Of a stretch of DNA of 64,000 bases, positions 58,302-64,000 are shown piece by piece. The stretch comes from an uncultured Oscillibacter sp. (GTDB lineage: Bacteria; Bacillota; Clostridia; Oscillospirales; Oscillospiraceae). The notes under the pieces are model-generated. The model had not been told where the DNA came from. It searched no databases and saw only the letters and a program-made list of their open reading frames with translations. The stretch spans positions 29,508 to 93,507 of the forward strand of contig CATNDJ010000005.1 of NCBI GenBank assembly GCA_950097265.1, read 5' to 3'. The translations under genes were made by a program, and so were the position numbers. Position 1 is the first letter of the stretch, and each line of letters opens with the position of its first letter.

Positions 58302-59093
58302 ATGAACAAGCACGATTTTACAACGGTGAAGCTGAGCCAAGGCGAGATGCATATTTATGACTTCGGCGCCGTAAGGCTCCACGCCTATCAGACCGGAGAT
58401 CCCCTGGCGGACGAGGTGTTCCTGCTGGAAAAGGCGGGCCGCTTTGTGGTTCTGGAGTCCCCCTGCTTTGTGGACAGCATCGCCGCGCTGGCGGAGTACC
58501 TGGAGGGGAAAACGGTGGCCGGAATGCTGGTGGCCTACCACGGAGCAGGAGCGTCCTTCCTGCCGCCGGTTCCCAAATACGCCACGGCCAACGCCGTGGA
58601 GTACTCGGAAAAGGGCGGCGGAAAGGCCCTGATTCAGCAGTTTGCCGGGGTTTTCGGCGGCGCTTTCGACAGCGGCGTCCACGCCGTCACCCATGTGGTC
58701 GGGGAGGGAACAACGTCCATCGGGGGAATCGACTTCATCATCCATCCCACGGCCGAGGCCTTTGACGTGGAAATCCCCGAGATCAACGCGGTCTATACCC
58801 ACATGCTGGGCCACGACTGCCACTCCATCGTGGCGGGCGCAGGACACGCGGATGAAATCATCGGCCAGCTGAAGCGCTATATTCAAAAGGGCTGCAGCCT
58901 TATCCTCACCTCTCACTACACGCCCGAGGATTTGAAGGACGCCCAGACGAAAATCGACTATCTGGAGCGGCTGAAGGAGATAGCGGCCGCCAGCACGGAC
59001 GGCGAGGCCTTTAAGGCGGAGGTGAAAGCCCGGTATCCGGAGTACAGCGGAGAGAACTACCTGGAGATGACCGCCGGTTTCTTCTTCGCCTGA
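58302..59093 (+). CDS. Degenerate metallo-beta-lactamase-fold protein
   Basis: The ATG at 58302 with TTTGGAGG upstream gives 263 residues. The order of elements recalls an MBL fold: DEVFLLEKAGRFVVLESPCF (strands 2-3), then VAGMLVAYHGAGASF where active enzymes have HxHxDH, VTHVVGEGTTSIGGIDFIIHP, YTHMLGHDCHSIV (equivalent of the GDxxF strand) and LILTSHYTPED near the C-terminal His. The zinc motif is therefore missing its second His and Asp. It is divergent from an HxlR regulator, suggesting a stress- or xenobiotic-induced protein that may bind rather than hydrolyse its ligand. The family name is not known to me. Confidence 0.65.
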   Translation: MNKHDFTTVKLSQGEMHIYDFGAVRLHAYQTGDPLADEVFLLEKAGRFVVLESPCFVDSIAALAEYLEGKTVAGMLVAYHGAGASFLPPVPKYATANAVEYSEKGGGKALIQQFAGVFGGAFDSGVHAVTHVVGEGTTSIGGIDFIIHPTAEAFDVEIPEINAVYTHMLGHDCHSIVAGAGHADEIIGQLKRYIQKGCSLILTSHYTPEDLKDAQTKIDYLERLKEIAAASTDGEAFKAEVKARYPEYSGENYLEMTAGFFFA

Positions 59094-59097
59094 TGAG

Positions 59098-59132
59098 ACG
59101 GCTCCCTGCGGGAAAGACCCGCAGGGAGCCGT
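59098..59132 (+). terminator. Hairpin after the MBL-like gene
   Basis: ACGGCTCCCTGCGGG (59098-59112), loop AAAGA, CCCGCAGGGAGCCGT (59118-59132): 15-bp perfect stem, but no U-run. Confidence 0.55.
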
Positions 59133-59225
59133 TATGGTCTGCGCCTTCCAGGCAGAGGCGGAGCGGCGGGGGGATGCCCTAAAATTGCCGGAGAGAAAAA
59201 CAGCGGCTTTTTTCTCCTCCGGCGA

Positions 59226-59254
59226 TTGCGTTTTCCGGGGAACTGTGGTATATT
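59226..59254 (+). promoter_or_regulatory. Promoter of trpS
   Basis: TTGCGT (59226-59231), 17 bp and TATATT (59249-59254), 55 bp before the start; the leader is too short for a T-box. Confidence 0.7.
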
Positions 59255-59308
59255 GATAAGAATTGGATCAGGCCCCGGAATCTGGGGCCGGACTGCGAGG
59301 TGCAAATT

Positions 59309-60310
59309 ATGGAAAACCAGAAGAAACGAATTTTCAGCGGCATCCAGCCCAGCGGCGATTTGACCCTGGGGTCTTATATGGGCGCGATTAAGAACTGGGT
59401 GGCCCTCCAGGAGGAATACGAGTGCGTGTACTGTATCGTGGACATGCACGCCATCACCGTCCGGCAGGTCCCGGCGGACCTGCGCCGCCGGGCGCTGGAC
59501 CAGCTGGCCCAGTATGTGGCCTGCGGCCTGGACCCTGAGAAAAGCATTTTGTTCATCCAGAGCCACGTGCCCCAGCACGCGGAGCTGAGCTGGGTGCTGA
59601 GCTGCTATACCCAGTTCGGGGAGCTCAGCCGCATGACCCAGTTCAAGCAGAAATCCCAGCAGCACGCCGACAACATCACCGCCGGGCTCTTCACCTACCC
59701 GGTGCTCATGGCGGCGGACATCCTGCTCTACCAGACGGACCTGGTGCCCGTGGGCGAGGACCAGCGCCAGCATGTGGAGCTGTGCCGGGACATCGCCCAG
59801 CGATTCAACGGCGTCTACAGCGACACCTTCACCCTGCCGGAACCCTTCATCCAGAAGGTGGAGCAGGGCGCCCGGATTATGAGCCTGGGCAATCCCATGA
59901 ATAAAATGAGCAAGTCCGACCCCGACGGCTGCGTCAACCTGATGGACTCCCCGGAGGTCATCCAGCGGAAGTTCAAGCGGGCCGTCACCGACAGCGAGAC
60001 CGCCGTCCGCTACGACAAGGAAAATAAACCCGGCGTTTCCAACCTGCTGACCATCTACTGCGCCGCCTCCGGCAAGACCCTGGAGGAGGCGGAGGCCGAG
60101 TTCCGGGACCAGGGCTACGGCGTCTTCAAACCCGCCGTGGGCGACGCGGTCATTGAGCTGCTGCGCCCCATCCGGGAGGAGGCCCAGCGCCTCATGGCGG
60201 ACAAGGCGTATTTGGAAGGCATCTACCGCCAGGGCGCGGAACGGGCCTCCCGCATCGCCGGGCGCACGCTAGCAAAGGTATACAAGAAAGTGGGCTTCCT
60301 GCCCCGATAA
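59309..60310 (+). CDS. trpS: Tryptophan--tRNA ligase
   Basis: The ATG at 59309 with GCGAGG 8 bases upstream gives 333 residues. The class I signature appears as PSGDLTLGSYMGAIKNW (HIGH equivalent, about residues 13-29) and NKMSKSDPDG (KMSKS, about 197-206), with VGEDQRQHVEL (about 147-157) in the Trp-binding half. Length fits bacterial TrpRS. It charges tRNA-Trp in the cytoplasm. It is followed 12 bp later by the wall-precursor gene tagO. Confidence 0.96.
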   Translation: MENQKKRIFSGIQPSGDLTLGSYMGAIKNWVALQEEYECVYCIVDMHAITVRQVPADLRRRALDQLAQYVACGLDPEKSILFIQSHVPQHAELSWVLSCYTQFGELSRMTQFKQKSQQHADNITAGLFTYPVLMAADILLYQTDLVPVGEDQRQHVELCRDIAQRFNGVYSDTFTLPEPFIQKVEQGARIMSLGNPMNKMSKSDPDGCVNLMDSPEVIQRKFKRAVTDSETAVRYDKENKPGVSNLLTIYCAASGKTLEEAEAEFRDQGYGVFKPAVGDAVIELLRPIREEAQRLMADKAYLEGIYRQGAERASRIAGRTLAKVYKKVGFLPR

Positions 60311-60322
60311 GGAGAACACGAC

Positions 60323-61462
60323 ATGCCCTTAGATAACCGGCTGATTGCTTACGTGGCCCTGGCGCTGCTGGCGGCGCTGGTCGTCAGCTTCCTCATGACC
60401 CCGGTGGTAAAGACCTTCGCCTATAAGGTGGGGGCGGTGGACGTGCCCAAAGACGCCCGCCGGATGCACAAGGTGCCCATTCCCCGCCTGGGGGGGCTGG
60501 CGATTTTCATCGGTTTTATGGTCAGTGTCCTCATCCTGGGCGGCATCCGGGGGAACGGCCAGATGCAGAGCATCCTCCTGGGCTCCGTCATCATCGTGGT
60601 GCTGGGGGTAGTGGACGATATTTGCCCCCTGCCCGCCATGCTGAAATTTGTGGTCCAGATCGCCGCAGCCCTGATTCCCGCCCTCAACGGCGTGGTTATC
60701 CAGGCTTTTTCCAACCCCAACATCTTCTCCGACAGCCTTTACTGGGTGCTGGGGCCCCTGTCCGTGCCGTTCACGGTGCTCTGGATCGTGGCCATCACCA
60801 ACGCAGTGAACCTCATCGACGGGCTGGACGGCTTGGCCAACGGGGTCTCCGCCATCTCGGCCACCACCATGCTGGTCATCGCCCTCCTGGCCTCCGAGGC
60901 CCAGGTCGCCATCGTCATGGCGGCGCTGGTGGGGGCCTGCGTGGGCTTCATGCCCTACAACCTCAATCCCGCCAAGATGTTCATGGGGGACACCGGAGCC
61001 ACCTTCCTGGGGTATATCCTGGCCACCATGTCCATTCAGGGCCTTTTTAAGTTTTACGCGGTGATCTCCTTCGCCGTGCCCTTCCTGATTCTGGGGCTGC
61101 CGATTTTCGACACGGCCTTTGCCTTCATCCGCCGCCTGGCCCACGGACAGAGCCCCATGCACGCCGACCGGGGGCACATCCACCACCGGCTCATCGACAT
61201 GGGATTGAACCAGAAGCAGGCCGTGGCGACGCTGTACGTCATTTCCGCCATGCTGGGCCTCTCCGCTGTGGTGCTGACCACCGGGGGCGAGCAGAAGGCC
61301 ATGCTTTTCTTCGTGACGCTGTGCATTGTGGGAGCGGTGGCCGCCCGGGTGGTGTTCCCCAAGGAGATCCGGGAGGAGCTCCATGAGGAAATCGAAGAGC
61401 TGCGGGAGCTGGGACACCACGGCGAACACACGGAAAAAAGGGAAGGGGGCAAGGAGGACTGA
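60323..61462 (+). CDS. tagO: Undecaprenyl-phosphate GlcNAc-1-phosphate transferase (MraY/WecA family)
   Basis: The 379-residue membrane protein has about ten helices and the family's cytoplasmic motifs: VPKDARRMHKVPIPRLGGLAIF (about 35-56), VVDDICPLPAMLKF (DD pair, about 96-109), NAVNLIDGLDGLANGVSAIS (about 157-176), MGDTGATFLGYI (about 218-229) and MHADRGHIHHRLID (HHR motif, about 279-292). It starts wall teichoic acid or other undecaprenyl-linked polymers. The charged C-terminal tail (EELHEEIEELRELG) is cytoplasmic. Start overlaps none; the next gene begins right after its TGA. Confidence 0.93.
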   Translation: MPLDNRLIAYVALALLAALVVSFLMTPVVKTFAYKVGAVDVPKDARRMHKVPIPRLGGLAIFIGFMVSVLILGGIRGNGQMQSILLGSVIIVVLGVVDDICPLPAMLKFVVQIAAALIPALNGVVIQAFSNPNIFSDSLYWVLGPLSVPFTVLWIVAITNAVNLIDGLDGLANGVSAISATTMLVIALLASEAQVAIVMAALVGACVGFMPYNLNPAKMFMGDTGATFLGYILATMSIQGLFKFYAVISFAVPFLILGLPIFDTAFAFIRRLAHGQSPMHADRGHIHHRLIDMGLNQKQAVATLYVISAMLGLSAVVLTTGGEQKAMLFFVTLCIVGAVAARVVFPKEIREELHEEIEELRELGHHGEHTEKREGGKED

Positions 61463-62614
61463 ATGAAGAGCGTGCGTATTATGAGCGTCTTCGGCACCCG
61501 GCCGGAGGCCATCAAAATGTGCCCCCTGGTGAAGGAACTGGCCTCCCGCTCCGGCATTGAGAGCCTCTGCTGCGTCACCGCCCAGCACCGGCAGATGCTG
61601 GACAGCGTGCTGGAGGTCTTTCACGTCCGGCCTGACCGGGACCTGAACATTATGACTCCCCGGCAGACCCTCTCTGGCATTACCAGCAAATGCCTGCTGG
61701 GCATGGACGAGGCCATCGACGAGCTGAAGCCCGACATGATTTTGATCCATGGCGACACCTCCACCACCTTCGCCGGAGCCCTTTCCGCCTATTACCACCA
61801 GGTAGCCGTGGGCCATGTGGAGGCGGGCCTGCGGACCTATGACAAATACGCCCCCTTTCCCGAGGAGATGAACCGGGTGCTGACCTCCGCCCTGGCGGAC
61901 CTGCACTTCTGCCCCACTGCCGGAAACCGGGAAAATCTCCTCCGGGAGGGCCGGAATCCGGAGGATATCTTTGTCACCGGCAACACCGTCATCGACGCGC
62001 TGAAAACTACCGTCCGAAAGGATTACCGCTTCGCAACGGACGAGCTGAACTGCCTGCCCTACGGGGAAAAGAAGGTGATTCTGGTCACCTGTCACCGCCG
62101 GGAGAACTACGGCGAGCCCATGAAAAACATCATGCTGGCTCTCCGGCAGATCGCCGAGGAGAACCGGGACGTGGAGCTGGTTTATCCTGTCCACCTCAGC
62201 CCTGTGGTCCGGGAGGCGGTGGACCAATATCTGCGGGGCGCGCCCCGGGTCCATTTGATTGACCCGCTCCCCGCCGATGAGATGCACAACCTGATGGACC
62301 GCTGCTATATGGTGCTGACGGATTCCGGCGGGCTCCAGGAGGAGGCCCCGGCCCTGGGCAAGCCCGTGCTGGTCCTCCGCCGGGAGACGGAGCGCCCCGA
62401 GGCCGTGGCCGCCGGGACGGTGAAGCTGGCGGGCGTGGTCCAGGACGATATCGTTACCATGGGGACCCGGCTCATCCGGGACCGGCGGGCCTACGACAAA
62501 ATGGCCCATGCCGTAAACCCCTACGGAGACGGGAACGCGTGCCGCCGCATTGCCGACGCCGTCGAATGGCGCTATGGCCTCCGGAAAGAGCGTCCCGCCG
62601 GTTACGAGGCATAA
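61463..62614 (+). CDS. mnaA: UDP-GlcNAc 2-epimerase (non-hydrolysing)
   Basis: The 383-residue enzyme converts UDP-GlcNAc to UDP-ManNAc, the second sugar of the teichoic-acid linkage unit. It shows MSVFGTRPEAIKMCPLVKEL (about residues 5-24), IHGDTSTTFAGALSAYY (about 93-109), GHVEAGLRT (about 114-122), FPEEMNRVLTSALADLHFCPT (about 131-151), LVTCHRRENYG (about 209-219) and DSGGLQEEAPALGKPVLVLRRETERPEA (about 288-315). Its ATG abuts the tagO stop, so the two are coupled and serve the same pathway. Confidence 0.95.
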   Translation: MKSVRIMSVFGTRPEAIKMCPLVKELASRSGIESLCCVTAQHRQMLDSVLEVFHVRPDRDLNIMTPRQTLSGITSKCLLGMDEAIDELKPDMILIHGDTSTTFAGALSAYYHQVAVGHVEAGLRTYDKYAPFPEEMNRVLTSALADLHFCPTAGNRENLLREGRNPEDIFVTGNTVIDALKTTVRKDYRFATDELNCLPYGEKKVILVTCHRRENYGEPMKNIMLALRQIAEENRDVELVYPVHLSPVVREAVDQYLRGAPRVHLIDPLPADEMHNLMDRCYMVLTDSGGLQEEAPALGKPVLVLRRETERPEAVAAGTVKLAGVVQDDIVTMGTRLIRDRRAYDKMAHAVNPYGDGNACRRIADAVEWRYGLRKERPAGYEA

Positions 62615-62620
62615 CGGGAC

Positions 62621-63403
62621 ATGGACAAGCGAAAGCTGAATTGGATCACCTGGGCGGTGATGGGCCTGGCCATTCTCCTGGTGGCGCTGATGCTGGAGGG
62701 CAGCTTAAACCACACCGCCCATATTACCCTCCCACCCTCCGACCTCCCCCGAGATCCTTCCGCCGGGGACGACGGCAGGGACGCGGCGCTGACGGTGGTG
62801 GAGATTACGCCGGAGACGGTCCAGGCCGCGATTGCCAGCCTGGCCAGGCCGGAAAACTACGGCCGGAGCATGACGGTGGAGTACCTTTGGGACGGCGGTG
62901 CCGGGAGCCACGAGCTCTATACCATCGTCCGGGGGCCCTGGACCCGGGTGGACCGGGGGCTGCCGGACGGAAATACCAGAATCAGCGTCACCAATGGGGA
63001 GGACACCTATATCTGGTACGGCTACGGGGAGGACGCGGAAGTCGCGGTCCTGCCGGCGGGGGAGTTTTCCGCCGACGTGGAACAGTCCATCCCCACCTAT
63101 GAGGACATTTTGGACCTGCCCGTGGAAACCATCATCCTGGCAGACTACCGGCCTTTGGAGGCGCTGACCTGCATCTATGTGGAGACGGCGCCGGACGAGG
63201 CGGGTTATTCCACACGGTATTGGGTCAGCGTGGAAAACGGCCTTTTGGTCCAGGCGGAGCGGCTGCTGGGGGAAAAAACCGTCTACCGGATGACCTCTCT
63301 CTACGTGGATCAGACGGAATATGACGCCTCGCGCTTCACCCTCCCCGACGGCACGGTGCTGCTGGAGGAGGATGGAGCGGAGCCTATGGAGCCCATGCGC
63401 TGA
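62621..63403 (+). CDS. Membrane-anchored extracytoplasmic protein of unknown function
   Basis: The 260-residue protein has one N-terminal membrane helix (about residues 9-27, WITWAVMGLAILLVALMLEG) and an extracytoplasmic domain of about 200 residues dominated by beta strands and Tyr/Trp residues (SMTVEYLWDG, SHELYTIVRGPWTRVDR, EDTYIWYGYGEDAEV, YSTRYWVSVENGLLVQAERLLGEKTVYRM). The strand pattern resembles LolA/sporulation-lipoprotein-like folds that carry lipids, but this is only an impression. It ends the trpS-tagO-mnaA run and is followed by a strong terminator. Confidence 0.65.
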   Translation: MDKRKLNWITWAVMGLAILLVALMLEGSLNHTAHITLPPSDLPRDPSAGDDGRDAALTVVEITPETVQAAIASLARPENYGRSMTVEYLWDGGAGSHELYTIVRGPWTRVDRGLPDGNTRISVTNGEDTYIWYGYGEDAEVAVLPAGEFSADVEQSIPTYEDILDLPVETIILADYRPLEALTCIYVETAPDEAGYSTRYWVSVENGLLVQAERLLGEKTVYRMTSLYVDQTEYDASRFTLPDGTVLLEEDGAEPMEPMR

Positions 63404-63407
63404 AACG

Positions 63408-63438
63408 AAAAAAGGACGGGAGTTCCCGTCCTTTTTTT
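63408..63438 (+). terminator. Intrinsic terminator of the tagO-mnaA operon
   Basis: AAAAAAGGACGGG (63408-63420), loop AGTT, CCCGTCCTTTTTT (63425-63437): strong hairpin with a T-run. It also works on the minus strand for the small protein fragment. Confidence 0.9.
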
Positions 63439-63440
63439 GT

Positions 63441-63725
63441 TTACAAAATCAGCAGCAGGCCCAGGGCCACTAATAGCTCCTCGTCCGCGTTTTCCCGGAA
63501 AAGGAAAAACAGCAGCGCCAGCAACAGCAAATCCCCGGTATCCACGTGATCCAAATGAAACTGATCCAGCAGATGCTGGAGAAGGCCCGAGAGACCATCC
63601 CCGGGCCGCCCGCCGTAAGGCGGGCGGCCTCCCGGCCCATTTTGCGGCGGGCCTCCCGGCGGGGGGCGGCCAGCCCTAAGCGGAACACCACGTTGTCCAG
63701 GCGACGCTCCAGCAGGGTCATGAGC
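63441..63725 (-). pseudogene. Headless fragment of a Gly/Pro-rich small protein
   Basis: In a frame different from rpsD the minus strand reads [14 protein letters not shown] (about 63665-63624), then [20 protein letters not shown] and [21 protein letters not shown], ending [11 protein letters not shown] and TAA at 63441. A Pro/Gly-rich head followed by DTGDLLLL and a Leu-rich tail is the pattern of small conserved proteins seen in spore-forming Clostridia. The frame is open only back to a TGA at 63726-63728 and holds no ATG, GTG or TTG before the low-complexity part, so the 5' end is missing. It meets rpsD in a GC-rich stretch near 63630-63670. Confidence 0.65.
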
Positions 63726-63967
63726 TCATCGCCGGTGTTGCCCTTCATGCGGGCGGCCTTCTCGTAGTAGGCGCGGAACTGCTTCTCCAGCACGCCGTAC
63801 ACGAACTTGACCTTCTGCTTCTCGGTGAGCTGAAGCGCGTACTCGCTCTTCTTAGGGCGGCGCTGGGGGCCGGGATTCCGGTTGGACTCCTTGTTCACGC
63901 CCATGACGGCGGGGGAGATGCCCAGCGTGCGGCAGCGCTTCAGGTAGGGCTGCATATTCTTAGCCAT
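63470..63967 (-). pseudogene. rpsD: Ribosomal protein S4, truncated and joined out of frame to foreign sequence
   Basis: The frame starts [21 protein letters not shown] with AAGGAGG upstream, directly after the end of rpsK. Residues 1 to about 110 are convincing S4 ([35 protein letters not shown]), up to PRREAR. After that an intact S4 would continue with the S4 RNA-binding domain (Q-VxHGHxxVNGxxV). Here it reads [16 protein letters not shown] and then a Trp/Cys/Ile-rich stretch with no S4 likeness, 165 residues in all against about 200. The RNA-binding half and the usual downstream rpoA and rplQ are absent. Unless an intact copy exists elsewhere this would be lethal, so either a rearranged duplicate or an assembly join is likely. 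Confidence 0.85.
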
Positions 63968-63988
63968 ATCGGTTTTCCTCCTTCCAGA

Positions 63989-64000
63989 TCAGACGCGGCG
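63989..64000 (-). CDS. rpsK: Ribosomal protein S11, last codons only
   Basis: The minus strand ends CGC CGC GTC TGA, that is Arg-Arg-Val-stop, the universal C-terminus of S11 (KRRRV). Its position 21 bp before rpsD matches the rpsM-rpsK-rpsD order of the alpha operon. Only three codons and the stop are in the window, so the call rests on this context. Confidence 0.6.
   Translation of the reverse strand, partial: RRV

Noticed and set aside
59254-59308. T-box leader in front of trpS
   Set aside because: The mapped promoter leaves only about 50 nt of leader; no T-box sequence or specifier stem is visible.

Overview
The window looks like chromosome of a GC-rich, endospore-forming Clostridia, most likely an Oscillospiraceae-type anaerobe of the Flavonifractor/Lawsonibacter/Oscillibacter sort. 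The grounds are strong third-position GC, AGGAGG-type ribosome sites, a spoIIAA-spoIIAB-sigF operon, sigG, YlmC and GerW-type sporulation proteins, the ScpA-ScpB-DUF2953-GerW-Dac-RluB order typical of spore formers, and a Gram-positive-type SOS box. I see no tRNA, rRNA operon, CRISPR array, insertion sequence or prophage. The species assignment is inference.

Layout. 1-6.3 kb: two translationally coupled TetR regulators, divergent from a secreted coiled-coil protein and an MMPL/RND exporter. 6.3-13.7 kb: monoglyceride-lipase-like hydrolase with glycerol kinase, a ROK regulator, a CapA lipoprotein and a chemotaxis receptor. 13.7-21.1 kb: an ABC importer with an unusual DUF3798-type binding lipoprotein, a structured 5' leader, two permeases, a small membrane protein and an M20 dipeptidase. 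21.2-27.3 kb: a multidomain VanX-like D,D-peptidase, then a cluster of DUF3100 protein, small membrane protein, TauE/SafE, amidohydrolase and Crp/Fnr regulator. 27.4-33.6 kb: a LacI-controlled sugar ABC importer without its own ATPase, with an MBL hydrolase and a PfkB kinase.

34.0-39.2 kb: the spoIIA operon, overlapping at its 3' end a convergent DNA-repair pair (TIGR03915 type plus radical SAM) that has an SOS-type promoter; then small proteins and thiamine pyrophosphokinase. 39.4-49.6 kb: a purine/molybdenum-hydroxylase region (fused selenium-dependent-type xanthine dehydrogenase, MocA-like cofactor enzyme, XdhABC), an MtnA isomerase with a class II aldolase that resembles the 5-deoxyribose/methylthioribose (DHAP shunt) salvage branch, and a glycerate kinase. 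49.6-52.4 kb: a LysE/LysR pair, ylmC, and sigG with a sigma-F-like promoter.

52.5-57.7 kb: M50 protease, scpA, scpB, DUF2953, gerW-like, dac, rluB. 57.7-63.4 kb: an HxlR regulator with a divergent degenerate MBL-like protein, then trpS, tagO and mnaA (wall-linkage precursors) and an unknown anchored protein. The right edge (63.4-64.0 kb) holds the end of rpsK and an rpsD that loses S4 homology after about 115 codons. It runs out of frame into the tail of an unrelated Gly/Pro-rich small protein, with no rpoA following. This broken ribosomal-protein operon is the most striking anomaly in the window and may be a rearrangement or an assembly chimera.
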